Shown: positions 27,857 through 37,824, counted from the first letter of the stretch. The stretch is DNA of 64,000 nucleotides from Bacteroides sp. Marseille-P3684 (GCF_900291465.1 NZ_LT985808.1:1768408-1832407), one strand, 5' to 3'. Notes: a model not told the origin generated them from the letters alone. Translations and numbers: made by a program.

Positions 27857-29146
27857 ATGAAACTACTGACTACGCTCTTCGGTTTCGACCCGAAGAAACA
27901 TTCCGTGAAGACAGAGCTCTTCGCGGGCATTACTACTTTCCTGACCATGGCCTATATCCTGGCGGTCAATCCGGAAATCCTCAGCGCCACCGGAATGGAT
28001 AAAGAAGCTGTGTTTACATCGACTGCCCTGGCAGCTATCCTGGCTACCGTCATCATGGCACTATGGGCGAAACTTCCGTTTGCGCAGGCATCGGGCATGG
28101 GGCTGAACGCCTTCTTTGCCTACACCATCTGCCTCAACATGGGCTATTCCTGGCAGTTTGCCCTGACGGCGGTCTTCCTGGAGGGCATCATTTTCATTCT
28201 GCTGACGGTCAGCAACCTCCGTACCCTGATTGTCGACCTCATCCCCGAATCGCTGAAATATGCCACGACCGTGGGTATCGGACTCTTCATCGCGTTCATC
28301 GGACTTCAGAATTCCGGCATTGTGGTGGGCAATCCCGCAACCATGCTTTCCCTCGGTCACATCACGTCCGGTGCTCCCTTGCTGGCAATCATCGGTATGG
28401 TCATCACACTGATGTTCATGGTACACAAGGTGCGTGGCGGACTCCTGTGGGGCATCCTCCTCACGACCCTTATCGGTATCCCCATGGGTCTGACCACCTT
28501 TCACGGACTGTTCAACCTGCCGCCTTCCATTGCTCCCGTTTTCTTCAAGCTCGACTTTACCCATCTGTGGAGTGTCGATATGCTGATTGCCGTCTGCACC
28601 CTGCTGTTCATGGACCTCTTTGACACCATCGGCACGTTCATCGGTGTTGCCACCAAGGCAGGCATGATGGAGAATGGCAAGCTTCCCCGTGCCAAGCAGG
28701 CATTCATGTCCGATGCCATCGGTACGACGGCAGCCGGTCTGTTGGGAACGAGTACCATCGTCACCTTCCTGGAGAGTGCTGCCGGTGTGAACGAAGGCGG
28801 ACGTACGGGACTGACTTCCTTCACGACGGCTGTCTGCATGGCGTTGGCACTGTTCCTTTCGCCCCTGTTCCTGTCCATTCCGGCTGCTGCCACTTCCGCC
28901 GTCCTCATCATCGTCGGCATGATGATGGTCGCCCCCGTGGCAAAGATTCCTCTTGACGATTACACCGAAGCCCTGCCTGCCTTCCTTTGCATGATTCTCA
29001 TGCCCCTGGCATACAGCATTGCCGATGGCATCATCATCGGTTTCATCAGTTACGTGGTCATCAACCTGCTCTGTGGACAGCACAAGAAAATCACCATCCC
29101 CATGTATGTGATGGCCATCCTGTTCTGCTTCAAGTTCCTGCTCTAG
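27857..29146 (+). CDS. NCS2-family purine (guanine/hypoxanthine) permease
   Basis: 429 residues and roughly 12-14 membrane helices. TELFAGITTFLTMAYILAVN, ASGMGLNAFFAYT, LFMDLFDTIGTFIGVA and GTSTIVTFLESAAGVNEGGRTG are the AzgA/PbuG-branch signatures of NCS2 proton symporters. It moves guanine, hypoxanthine or adenine across the inner membrane. A -7 element, TACCTTTG, lies at 27799-27806. The next gene, 52 bp on, encodes an outer-membrane protein of Tsx-like fold, so the two may form a purine uptake route spanning both membranes. Confidence 0.92.
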   Translation: MKLLTTLFGFDPKKHSVKTELFAGITTFLTMAYILAVNPEILSATGMDKEAVFTSTALAAILATVIMALWAKLPFAQASGMGLNAFFAYTICLNMGYSWQFALTAVFLEGIIFILLTVSNLRTLIVDLIPESLKYATTVGIGLFIAFIGLQNSGIVVGNPATMLSLGHITSGAPLLAIIGMVITLMFMVHKVRGGLLWGILLTTLIGIPMGLTTFHGLFNLPPSIAPVFFKLDFTHLWSVDMLIAVCTLLFMDLFDTIGTFIGVATKAGMMENGKLPRAKQAFMSDAIGTTAAGLLGTSTIVTFLESAAGVNEGGRTGLTSFTTAVCMALALFLSPLFLSIPAAATSAVLIIVGMMMVAPVAKIPLDDYTEALPAFLCMILMPLAYSIADGIIIGFISYVVINLLCGQHKKITIPMYVMAILFCFKFLL

Positions 29147-29198
29147 GCGGAAGAAGATACTGACAAACTCAAGCATTCATAACCTAACAAATTCAAAC

Positions 29199-29900
29199 AT
29201 GAAAAGAATCCTATTGCTTTGTTTCATTGCGTGTGCGGCTTTCCAGTTGAAAGCGCAGAATGTACAGTTGCATTACGACTTCGGTCGTACCCTTTACCAG
29301 GAGTTGGAAGATGCCGACCGTCCTCCTGTTACCGCTACGGTGGAGTTCTTCAAACCCGACAGGTGGGGAAACACCTACTTCTTCGTTGACTTCGACTGGA
29401 CCAAGAAAGGACTGGCTTCCGCCTATACGGAGATTTCCCGCGAACTGAAGTTCTGGGACGCTCCCATTTCAGCCCATGTCGAGTATAACGGCGGACTGAG
29501 CAACACCGTGTCGTTTGACAATGCCTACTTGGTGGGACCCTCTTACTCCTGGAACAGTGCCGACTTCACCAAGGGCTTTACGCTGATGGCGATGTACAAG
29601 TATATCCAGAAGCATGAAGACCCGAACAACTTCCAGATTACCGGAACCTGGTATGTGCACTGCTGTGACGGCAAGTTCACCTGCAGCGGTTTTGCCGACT
29701 TCTGGCGCGAGAAGAACCCTCACGGTTACTTCATCTTCCTGTCAGAACCCCAGTTCTGGGTCAACCTGAACAAGTTCAAGGCTTTTGACGATAAATTCAA
29801 CCTCAGCATCGGTACTGAAATCGAGCTGAGCCAGAACTTCAGCTTCCGCGACGGTTTCTACACCATTCCGACACTGGCTCTGAAGTGGAGCTTTGATTAA
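29199..29900 (+). CDS. DUF5020 / Tsx-like outer-membrane protein
   Basis: 233 residues with a signal peptide (LLLCFIACAAFQLKAQ). The mature protein alternates short amphipathic strands (VQLHYDFGRTLYQEL, NTYFFVDFDWTKKG, ISAHVEYNGGLSN, FTLMAMYKYIQK) and ends in an aromatic residue in a beta strand (LALKWSFD), as in small outer-membrane barrels. I assign DUF5020, related to the nucleoside channel Tsx. It follows the purine permease and probably supplies it; that link is inferred from context. Confidence 0.8.
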   Translation: MKRILLLCFIACAAFQLKAQNVQLHYDFGRTLYQELEDADRPPVTATVEFFKPDRWGNTYFFVDFDWTKKGLASAYTEISRELKFWDAPISAHVEYNGGLSNTVSFDNAYLVGPSYSWNSADFTKGFTLMAMYKYIQKHEDPNNFQITGTWYVHCCDGKFTCSGFADFWREKNPHGYFIFLSEPQFWVNLNKFKAFDDKFNLSIGTEIELSQNFSFRDGFYTIPTLALKWSFD

Positions 29901-29929
29901 CGGTTGAGGCCGCAAGGCTGAATTATCTG

Positions 29930-29988
29930 CAGAGGCACAAAGAGACAGGGCGATTTTATTCCCCTGTGTCTTTGTGCCTCTGTGTTTT
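29930..29988 (+). terminator. Terminator after the purine uptake pair
   Basis: CAGAGGCACAAAGA pairs with TCTTTGTGCCTCTG, with an inner CAGGG/CCCTG stem, followed by TGTTTTTA. Confidence 0.85.
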
Positions 29989-30164
29989 TATGCCCTGTCA
30001 GGAGGTATGGCGGATGTCTGTGCGGCTGAAAGTATGTATTTTTTGTCATCTGACGCTCTTTTACAGCCCGTCATGTCTCCATCCTCTGACAAAATCACTA
30101 CATTTGTTAGCCGTAACGAGAAACGGATAAGCGAAACAGAATTACTTAACCCTGAAAAGACGAT

Positions 30165-31892
30165 ATGAAAATCAAATTGATGTGTGCGCTTTGTGCGCTT
30201 TTGCTTTTGTCGTCGTTCCGGTCCGATGAACGCGACACCATTACAGTTTTCATGATTGGAGATTCTACCATGGCAAACAAACCCCTGGGAGGTGACAACC
30301 CCGAACGTGGCTGGGGGCAGATGCTTGCCGGTTACTTCACCGAGGATGTCCGGGTGGACAACCATGCCCTCAACGGACGCAGTTCGAAAAGCTTCATCGA
30401 CGAAGGTCACTGGGAGGAAGTGCGTCGGCTGATTCGTCCGGGCGACTACGTGTTCATCCAGTTCGGGCATAACGATGAAAAGCCGAAGCCCGACCGCCAT
30501 ACCGACCCCGGCACGACATTCGACGCCAACCTGCGTCGGTTTGTCGAGGAGACACGTGCCAAGGGAGGCAAGCCGGTGTTGCTCAACTCCATCGTCCGCC
30601 GGAACTTCTTTGACAACAAGCAGGCTGTGACGGATGACGACCTGCGCCGTGAGAAGGTGGAAGGAACGAAACTCGAAGGCGACACGCTGATTGATACCCA
30701 CGGGGCTTACCTCGACTCTCCGCGCAACGTGGCTGCTGCCATGGATGTCCCCTTCATCGACATGAACCGGCTGACACATGACCTCGTGCAGGGATTGGGA
30801 CGCGAAGCCTCGAAGTCACTCTTCTGCTGGATTCCCGAAGGAACCTGTGTGGCCTGTCCGAAGGGCCGTCAGGACAACACCCACCTCAATGTCTACGGTG
30901 CACGCCGGGTGGCAGGTCTGGCAGCAACCGCCATCGAGCAGGTGATTCCCGAGCTGGGCAAGTATGTGCGTCACTATGACTTTGTCGTGGCAAAAGACGG
31001 AAGCGGCGACTTCTTCACCGTGCAGGAGGCCATCAATGCCGTGCCCGACTTCCGCAAGAACGTCCGCACGACCATCCTGGTCCGTCCGGGTGAATACAAG
31101 GAGCGCGTCATCGTGCCGGAGTGCAAAATCAACATCTCCCTCATCGGTCAGGAAGGAGCCATCATCACCAACGACGGCTATGCCAGCAAGAAGAACCGCT
31201 TCGGTGAAGAGATGTCGACGTCCGGCTCTTCGACCTGCTACATCTATGCTCCCGACTTCTATGCCGAGAACATCACCTTTGCCAACACGGCAGGACGCGT
31301 CGGTCAGGCAGTTGCCTGCTTCGTGAGTGCGGACCGTGCCTACTTCAAGGGCTGCCGTTTCCTGGGCAATCAGGACACCCTCTATACCTATGGCAAGGGT
31401 TGCCGCCAGTATTACGAAGACTGCTACGTGGAAGGAACGGTGGATTTCATCTTCGGATGGTCGACGGCAGTGTTCAGCCGCTGCACCATCCACAGCCTGG
31501 GGAAAGGCTACCTCACTGCTCCGTCGACCGACAAGGAGCAGAAGTACGGTTATGTGTTCTATGACTGCAAGATGACTGCCGAGCCGGGTGTGGAGGGAGT
31601 CGCCCTGTCCCGTCCGTGGCGTCCGTATGCCAAGGCAGTGTTTGTCCGTTGCGATCTGGGCGGACACATTGCGCCTGCCGGCTGGGACAACTGGGGCAAG
31701 AAGAGCAACGAGGAAACCGTGACCTACGCCGAGTATCAGAGCACCGGAGCCGGTGCCCGTCCGTCTGAACGCGCCTCGTTCGGTCATCAGCTGAAGGACC
31801 TCACCGGCTACAGCATCGAGGAAGTGCTGGGAGGCACCGACGGCTGGAACCCCGTGAAGAACGGAAATGCGCTGGTGAGCGTGAAACGCTGA
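30165..31892 (+). CDS. Fused rhamnogalacturonan acetylesterase (CE12) - pectin methylesterase (CE8)
   Basis: 575 residues with a signal peptide. Residues about 25-260 form an SGNH esterase: IGDSTMA (Ser 34), NGRSSKSF, QFGHNDEKP and DNTHLNVYGA (catalytic Asp/His), the CE12 pattern. From about 268 a right-handed beta-helix pectinesterase begins (VVAKDGSGDFFTVQEAINAV), with GNQDTLYTYG, EGTVDFIFG (catalytic Asp residues) and LSRPWRPYA. Together they remove acetyl and methyl esters from pectin, opening it to lyases. A -7 element, TACATTTG, lies at 30099-30106. It precedes the GH31-GH2-GH3 genes but is separated from them by a terminator and a repeat array. Confidence 0.93.
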   Translation: MKIKLMCALCALLLLSSFRSDERDTITVFMIGDSTMANKPLGGDNPERGWGQMLAGYFTEDVRVDNHALNGRSSKSFIDEGHWEEVRRLIRPGDYVFIQFGHNDEKPKPDRHTDPGTTFDANLRRFVEETRAKGGKPVLLNSIVRRNFFDNKQAVTDDDLRREKVEGTKLEGDTLIDTHGAYLDSPRNVAAAMDVPFIDMNRLTHDLVQGLGREASKSLFCWIPEGTCVACPKGRQDNTHLNVYGARRVAGLAATAIEQVIPELGKYVRHYDFVVAKDGSGDFFTVQEAINAVPDFRKNVRTTILVRPGEYKERVIVPECKINISLIGQEGAIITNDGYASKKNRFGEEMSTSGSSTCYIYAPDFYAENITFANTAGRVGQAVACFVSADRAYFKGCRFLGNQDTLYTYGKGCRQYYEDCYVEGTVDFIFGWSTAVFSRCTIHSLGKGYLTAPSTDKEQKYGYVFYDCKMTAEPGVEGVALSRPWRPYAKAVFVRCDLGGHIAPAGWDNWGKKSNEETVTYAEYQSTGAGARPSERASFGHQLKDLTGYSIEEVLGGTDGWNPVKNGNALVSVKR

Positions 31893-31924
31893 TGCGTGGT
31901 GCATGGTATCAGGAATTGGAAAGG

Positions 31925-31957
31925 AGGGTGTGTCGTCATGAGCGATGCACCCTTTTT
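31925..31957 (+). terminator. Terminator after the CE12-CE8 gene
   Basis: AGGGTGTGTCG pairs imperfectly with CGATGCACCCT around a short loop, then TTTTT. Confidence 0.7.
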
Positions 31958-31994
31958 ACATAAAAGGGCGGTATACATTTCGGACACACCCGCC

Positions 31995-32273
31995 AGACAT
32001 TCGTGTTTGACTGGGCAAACACAAGTCTTTGACCGGGTAAACACAAGCGTTTGACTTGTCAAACTCATTAGTTTGATAGGGGTAAGTATCATACTTAGCT
32101 TGGAAAGGTATCATACTTAGCCTGGAAAGGTATTATACTTAGACCCCCTAAGTATAATACTTAGGCAGCCTAAGTATTATACTTTGGTCTATTAAACTAC
32201 TATGTTTGTCAGGTCAAACGCTTGTGTTTGGCAAATCAAACACTTGTGTTTCATCCGTCGGACAATTGTGTTT
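31995..32273 (+). repeat. Array D: 13 dyads at 22-bp pitch upstream of GH31
   Basis: Thirteen 14-bp dyads start at 31995, 32017, 32039, 32061, 32083, 32105, 32127, 32149, 32171, 32194, 32216, 32238 and 32260. Steps are 22 bp with one of 23. Outer units are AAAC...GTTT types (AAACACAAGCGTTT, AAACTCATTAGTTT, AAACACTTGTGTTT). The central five switch to AAGTAT-n-ATACTT (TAAGTATCATACTT, TAAGTATAATACTT). Spacers are 8 bp and mostly different. Unlike copies A-C there is no conserved flanking sequence. A possible -7 box for the GH31 gene (TAAGTTTG, 32335-32342) lies 60 bp beyond the last unit. No gene lies in the 509-bp gap. Confidence 0.85.
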
Positions 32274-32401
32274 GCCGGGGGAAAGTCATGTATGAAATTG
32301 AGCGAAAGATAATTCATAAATGAAGAATAAAGTGTAAGTTTGTCAATGTATAGACCTTTTCTCTAAATACGGAATGAAAACAACAGTTTAAAAGAACATA
32401 T

Positions 32402-35365
32402 ATGAACTATAAGCATTTATTATTGACCGTCGGCTTACTCCTGGGAGTCTGTTCCATGACCCGTGCCGGCAATTATGTCAAACAGGGCAATACGGTGACA
32501 GTGACCGTCACTTCCCCACAGGACAAGGGTGCCCGAAAGGTACGGCTTCAGGTGATTGGCGACAAGATTGTCCGGGTGGAAGCTACTCCGGAAGCAGACT
32601 TCCCGGTGAAGCAGAGCCTGATGGTCGTCAGTCAACCGGACTTCAATGATTTTCAGGTCACCGAGACCGAGGATGCCGTGCAAGTGAAGACACGTGCCGT
32701 CTGTGCTACCGTCAGTAAGACCGACGGACGGGTGGTGTTCCGTGACGGGAAAGGACATCTGCTGCTGGCAGAGACAGCCCGGGGAGGAAAAGTCTTCACG
32801 CCCTTCCGGGTACCGGAGCGGGAAATCGGAGTCGGCACGTTGACCGAACAGCAACGCAACGCCTGGTCGTGGCAGATGAAGTTTGACAGTCCCGTCGATG
32901 AGGCTTTCTACGGACTGGGACAACACCAGTCGGGAGAGCTGAACATGAAGGGAAAGAATGAAGACCTGTTCCAATATAACACGAAGGTGAGTGTACCGTT
33001 TGTGGTGAGCAACCGGGGCTACGGACTGCTCTGGGACAGCTATTCCTACTGTCGCTTCGGCAATCCGGAAGACTACCTGCAGCTGAACCGCGCCTTTACC
33101 TTATATGATAAGAACGGGCAGGAGGGAGCGTTGACAGGAACCTATACGGATAAGGCGGGACGGACGTTGGTACGTCGGGAAGACAGCCTCTATTTCGAAT
33201 ATGCTTGTCCGGAGACGTCGGAGCTGTGCCGGAAATACGACCGTGGCGGTCTTGCCAACCTGCCGCAAGGTTTCCAGCTGGACGGGGCAAAGGTCGTCTA
33301 TGAAGGCTCGTTGCTGGCGGAGGGAGACAGTCCGTCCGCAACCTTTCACTTTATCCTTTATTATGCCGGTTACATAAAGGTGTTCGTCGATGGCAGGGAA
33401 GTGGTTCCGGAACGTTGGCGCACGGCGTGGAATCCCAATGCGTGGAAGTTCGCCTGCCGCCTGCGTACGGGAGTGAGAATCCCCGTCCGGATTGAATGGA
33501 GACCCGACGGCGGCGTCAGCTACTGCGGACTGCGTGTCGCACAGCCGCGCAGTGAGGAAGAACAAGGCAAGCTGAGCGTATGGAGTGAGATGAGCCGCGA
33601 CATGGACTACTACTTCATAGCCGGCGATAACCTGGACGAGGTGATAGCAGGCTACCGTGCCCTGACGGGAAAGGCACAGGTGATGCCCCGCTGGGTCATG
33701 GGGTTCTGGCAGAGCCGGGAACGCTACAAGACAAGCGACGAGATTGTCCGTACCCTGGCAGAGTTCCGCCGCCGTCACATCCCGGTAGACAACATCGTGC
33801 AGGACTGGAACTACTGGCCCGAAGATGCATGGGGAAGCCATGAGTTCGAGTCCGTCCGTTACCCCGACCCACAGGCAATGCTCGACAGCGTGCATGCCCT
33901 GCACGGGCGCTTCATGATTTCCGTCTGGCCCAAGTTCTATTGTTCCACAAAGAATTACCAGGAGCTTGACGCTCACGGATGGATGTACCGTCAAGCCGTG
34001 ACAGACTCCATCAAGGACTGGGTCGGACCGGGCTATGTAGGCTCGTTCTATGATGCCTATGCCGAAGGAGCGCGGAAGATGTTCTGGCAGCAGATGGATG
34101 AGAACCTCTATTCCAAGTACCAGCAAGGCATCGATGCCTGGTGGATGGATGCCTCGGAACCCAATGTCAGGGACTGCACGCCCATGTGGTATCGCAAGGC
34201 GTTGTGCGGACCGACGGCGTTAGGTTCTTCCACCGAATACTTCAATGCGTACAGCATCGTCAATGCCGATGCCATATACAACGGACAGCGTTCCGTGAAT
34301 CCGGACCGACGGGTGTTCCTGCTCACACGCAGTGGCTTTGCCGGAGAACAGCGATACGGCACAGCCACCTGGAGCGGTGACATCGCGACCCGTTGGGAAG
34401 ACATGCGTGCCCAGATGACTGCCGGCATGAACTTCTCGCTCGCCGGTATCCCGTTCTGGGGAATGGACCAGGGTGGCTTCTGTGTAGAGAAACGTTACGT
34501 GGCTGCTCAGAAACTGTTTGACTCGACCGGGCAGGAGAACGAGGACCTGAAGGAGTGGCGTGAGCTGCAGACCCGCTGGCATCAGTTCGGTTGCTTTGTC
34601 CCCTTGTTCCGTACACACGGACAGTGGCCCACGCGTGAAGTGTGGAACATTGCTCCCGAGGACCATCCCGCTTATCAGAGCATTGTCTGGTATGACCGTC
34701 TGCGCTACCGGCTGATGCCTTACCTCTACAGCCTGGCAGGAGCCGTCCACTTCAGGGACTATACGATGATGCGTGCCCTCGTGATGGATTTCAATGGCGA
34801 TGCAAACGTCTATGACATCAAGGACCAGTGGATGTTCGGTCCGTCGTTGATGGCTTGTCCCGTCGGGTATTATCAGGCACGTTCCCGCCGCGTCTATCTG
34901 CCGGAGCAGTGTGGCTGGTATGATTTCTATACCGGACGTTACCATGCAGGCGGGCAGACCATTACGGCTGAGGCACCTTACGAGCGCATCCCGGTCTATG
35001 TCCCTGCCGGGAGCATCCTTCCTTTCGGTCCGGAGATGGAGTGGAGCGATGAGAAGCCTGCCGAGTTGATAAACCTGTATGTGTACACCGGACGTGACGC
35101 TTCGTTTACGCTTTATGAGGACGAGAATACGAACTACGGTTACGAGCGCGGACATTATGCGACCATCCGCTTCAGCTACAACGAGGCAACGGGGGAACTG
35201 ACCATTGCTGACCGGAAGGGCCGTTTCGACGGCATGTTGCAACGGCGCCGCTTCAATGTGGCCGTGGTGAGTCCGGCAAAGGCACAGCCACTGGACCTCG
35301 ATGCTCCCCAAGGCACGATGGTGGACTATGACGGAAAGGCCGTAACGGTGAAAATTGTAAAGTGA
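32402..35365 (+). CDS. GH31 alpha-xylosidase-type enzyme with PA14-like insert
   Basis: 987 residues, secreted (LLLTVGLLLGVCSMTRA). N-terminal beta-sandwich (YGLGQHQSGELNMKG, LLWDSYSY), a PA14-like insertion at about 290-385 (FHFILYYAGYIKVFVDGREV), then the barrel. The nucleophile is Asp 583 in WWMDASEPN and the acid/base Asp 660 in TWSGDIATRWED. The PA14 insert is the arrangement known from the alpha-xylosidases of Bacteroides xyloglucan loci, which remove xylose from xyloglucan oligosaccharides; alpha-glucosidase is the main alternative. First of three genes with 4-bp gaps, preceded by the repeat array D. Confidence 0.9.
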   Translation: MNYKHLLLTVGLLLGVCSMTRAGNYVKQGNTVTVTVTSPQDKGARKVRLQVIGDKIVRVEATPEADFPVKQSLMVVSQPDFNDFQVTETEDAVQVKTRAVCATVSKTDGRVVFRDGKGHLLLAETARGGKVFTPFRVPEREIGVGTLTEQQRNAWSWQMKFDSPVDEAFYGLGQHQSGELNMKGKNEDLFQYNTKVSVPFVVSNRGYGLLWDSYSYCRFGNPEDYLQLNRAFTLYDKNGQEGALTGTYTDKAGRTLVRREDSLYFEYACPETSELCRKYDRGGLANLPQGFQLDGAKVVYEGSLLAEGDSPSATFHFILYYAGYIKVFVDGREVVPERWRTAWNPNAWKFACRLRTGVRIPVRIEWRPDGGVSYCGLRVAQPRSEEEQGKLSVWSEMSRDMDYYFIAGDNLDEVIAGYRALTGKAQVMPRWVMGFWQSRERYKTSDEIVRTLAEFRRRHIPVDNIVQDWNYWPEDAWGSHEFESVRYPDPQAMLDSVHALHGRFMISVWPKFYCSTKNYQELDAHGWMYRQAVTDSIKDWVGPGYVGSFYDAYAEGARKMFWQQMDENLYSKYQQGIDAWWMDASEPNVRDCTPMWYRKALCGPTALGSSTEYFNAYSIVNADAIYNGQRSVNPDRRVFLLTRSGFAGEQRYGTATWSGDIATRWEDMRAQMTAGMNFSLAGIPFWGMDQGGFCVEKRYVAAQKLFDSTGQENEDLKEWRELQTRWHQFGCFVPLFRTHGQWPTREVWNIAPEDHPAYQSIVWYDRLRYRLMPYLYSLAGAVHFRDYTMMRALVMDFNGDANVYDIKDQWMFGPSLMACPVGYYQARSRRVYLPEQCGWYDFYTGRYHAGGQTITAEAPYERIPVYVPAGSILPFGPEMEWSDEKPAELINLYVYTGRDASFTLYEDENTNYGYERGHYATIRFSYNEATGELTIADRKGRFDGMLQRRRFNVAVVSPAKAQPLDLDAPQGTMVDYDGKAVTVKIVK

Positions 35366-35369
35366 ACCG

Positions 35370-37820
35370 ATGATGAACACATGGAATCTTGGATTACGGA
35401 AGGCACTGCTGCTGATAGCCGCCTTCTGTTCGGTGGCGTGTCAGGCACGCGATGTCAGGCTCTTTGACGAAGGCTGGCTGTTCCTGTTGGGCGACGAGCC
35501 GGAGATGGCACAACCCGGTTATGACGACAGCCGGTGGCGTCAGTTGTCGCTGCCGCATGACTGGGCGATAGAGGGTGACTTCTCGGCAACGAACCCTTCG
35601 GGAGTGGGAGGCGGTGCCTTGCCCGGTGGCGTCGGGTGGTATCGCAAACATTTCAGGTTGCCTGCAACGGAAGGGGAGCGCCGTTACTATCTCGCGTTCG
35701 ACGGGGTATACATGAACTCCACCGTGTATGTCAACGGACATGAGGTCGGTTCCCGTCCCTACGGTTACAGTTCGTTTGAGTATGACCTGACGCCCTACGT
35801 CCGTCGGGACAGCGACAACGTGGTGGCGGTCAGGGTGGATAACAGCGACCAGCCCAATTCCCGTTGGTACAGTGGCTGTGGCATTTACCGTCATGTCTGG
35901 CTGACGGCAACGAGTCCCTTGCACATTGCCCGCTGGGGTGTCCATGTGGTGACAGACGTCGGAGGTACCGTCGATGTGGAGCTTGCCGTTTCCGGCGATG
36001 CGGACGGTCAGCACCGGCCGGTGTTCCGTCATACCCTTCTTGCCCCTGACGGACGTACGGTCGCCGTGACGTCGGCAAAGTCGTTGCGGCAAAAGCTGCG
36101 TGTAAGGCATCCGTTACGGTGGTCGGTCGACAGCCCGCATCTCTATACCCTGAAGTCAGAGGTGCTGGTCGATGGAGAAGTTGTCGATGCCGTGACCACG
36201 CGGACCGGGTTCCGTGAGTTCCGCTTTGATGCCGCGACCGGTTTCTGGCTCAACGGACGCAATCTGAAAATCAATGGCGTGTGCCTGCATCATGACCTGG
36301 GCTGTCTGGGAGCGGCGGTGAATGAAGACGCGATGTGCCGTCAGCTGGTGAAATTGAAAGCGATGGGGTGCAATGCCATACGGTGCAGTCACAATCCTCC
36401 TGCGCCCGAACTGCTGGACCTGTGCGATGAGATGGGGTTCATCGTGATGGACGAGAGCTTTGACATGTGGCGTCGTCGGAAGACCCGGAATGACTACGCC
36501 CGTTTCTTTGACAAGTGGCACGAACGGGACCTGTCGGACCTGCTCCTGCGGGACCGTAACCATCCCTCTGTCCTGGTGTGGTCCATCGGAAACGAGGTAC
36601 TGGAGCAGTGGAGCGGTGTCGGTGCCGATGAGCTGACGCTCGAACAGGCGAACCTCCTTCTGAACGCCGGACACGATGGCTCCACGCTGGCACACGGCGA
36701 GGAACTGACTCCCAACTCACTGCTGACCCTGCACCTGGCAGGGATTGTGCGGAAGTATGACCGTACACGTCCCGTCACGGCAGGATGCAATGAACCGTCT
36801 CCCGACAATCACCTCTTCAAGAGCGGTGCACTCGACCTCATTGGTTTCAATTACCATCGTGAGTGGATCAAAGATGTTCCGTGCAATTTCCCCGGCAAAC
36901 CGTTCCTGCTCACCGAGAGTGTCTCTGCCCTGCAGACACGCGGCTATTACCGGATGCCGTCGGACAGCCTGTTCATCGCTCCGGAACGTTGGGACAAACC
37001 CTATACGGACCCGTCGATGATGTGCTCGTCCTATGACAACCAGCACGTCCCGTGGGGCTCGACCCACGAAGAGACCTGGGACATTGTCAAGCATACGCCC
37101 TATTGTGCCGGGCAATTCATCTGGACGGGCTTTGACTACCTTGGCGAGCCGACTCCTTACGGCTTTCCTGCCCGTAGCAGTTACTTTGGCATCATCGACC
37201 TGGCGGGCTTCCCCAAAGACATCTATTATATGTATCAGAGCGAATGGACCGACCGTCCCGTGCTGCACCTGTTCCCTCACTGGAACTGGACGGAAGGACA
37301 GACGGTGGACCTCTGGTGCTATTACAATGACGCCGATGAAGTGGAGCTGTTTGTCAATGGCAAGAGCCGGGGCGTACGCTCCAAAAAGGACAGCCATCAG
37401 TACCACGTAGCCTGGCGGGTCGCCTATGAGCCCGGTGAAGTGAAAGTGGTGGCGCGTAAAGGCGGACAGGAAGTGCGTTCCTCGTCCATCCGTACCGCAG
37501 GAGCACCTGCCCGCATCCGGCTTGAAGTGGACTATGAAGGCGAGACGACCGTCTTTGTCAATGCGTATGTCACGGACGAAGCCGGCAACCTCTGCCCCTG
37601 GGCGGAAGATGACTTGCGGTTCAGCGTATCCGGAGGGACTGTCATCGGTGTGGACAATGGCTCTCCGACCAGTATGGAACGTTTCAAGGCTGACCACCGC
37701 AAAGCCTTCTTCGGCAAGGCACTGGTGGTTATCCGGAAAGATAAAGATGCCGGACCAATCCGGCTGGAGGCTGTAAGTCCGATGCTTGCAGCCGGACAAC
37801 TTGTAATCACGAACAATTAG
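35370..37820 (+). CDS. GH2 beta-galactosidase-type glycoside hydrolase
   Basis: 816 residues with a signal peptide (KALLLIAAFCSVACQA). Sugar-binding sandwich (LSLPHDWAIEGDFSATNPSG, VYMNSTVYVNGHEVGSRPYGY), immunoglobulin-like domain, then the barrel with KINGVCLHHDLGCLGAAVN. The acid/base is Glu 409 in WSIGNEV and the nucleophile Glu 516 in LLTESVSA. C-terminal Ig-like modules follow. The motifs fit beta-galactosidase; beta-glucuronidase or other GH2 activities cannot be excluded. Beside an alpha-xylosidase and a GH3, it could remove galactose from xyloglucan side chains. Starts 4 bp after the GH31 stop; a second ATG is one codon in. Confidence 0.9.
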   Translation: MMNTWNLGLRKALLLIAAFCSVACQARDVRLFDEGWLFLLGDEPEMAQPGYDDSRWRQLSLPHDWAIEGDFSATNPSGVGGGALPGGVGWYRKHFRLPATEGERRYYLAFDGVYMNSTVYVNGHEVGSRPYGYSSFEYDLTPYVRRDSDNVVAVRVDNSDQPNSRWYSGCGIYRHVWLTATSPLHIARWGVHVVTDVGGTVDVELAVSGDADGQHRPVFRHTLLAPDGRTVAVTSAKSLRQKLRVRHPLRWSVDSPHLYTLKSEVLVDGEVVDAVTTRTGFREFRFDAATGFWLNGRNLKINGVCLHHDLGCLGAAVNEDAMCRQLVKLKAMGCNAIRCSHNPPAPELLDLCDEMGFIVMDESFDMWRRRKTRNDYARFFDKWHERDLSDLLLRDRNHPSVLVWSIGNEVLEQWSGVGADELTLEQANLLLNAGHDGSTLAHGEELTPNSLLTLHLAGIVRKYDRTRPVTAGCNEPSPDNHLFKSGALDLIGFNYHREWIKDVPCNFPGKPFLLTESVSALQTRGYYRMPSDSLFIAPERWDKPYTDPSMMCSSYDNQHVPWGSTHEETWDIVKHTPYCAGQFIWTGFDYLGEPTPYGFPARSSYFGIIDLAGFPKDIYYMYQSEWTDRPVLHLFPHWNWTEGQTVDLWCYYNDADEVELFVNGKSRGVRSKKDSHQYHVAWRVAYEPGEVKVVARKGGQEVRSSSIRTAGAPARIRLEVDYEGETTVFVNAYVTDEAGNLCPWAEDDLRFSVSGGTVIGVDNGSPTSMERFKADHRKAFFGKALVVIRKDKDAGPIRLEAVSPMLAAGQLVITNN

Positions 37821-37824
37821 CTAT

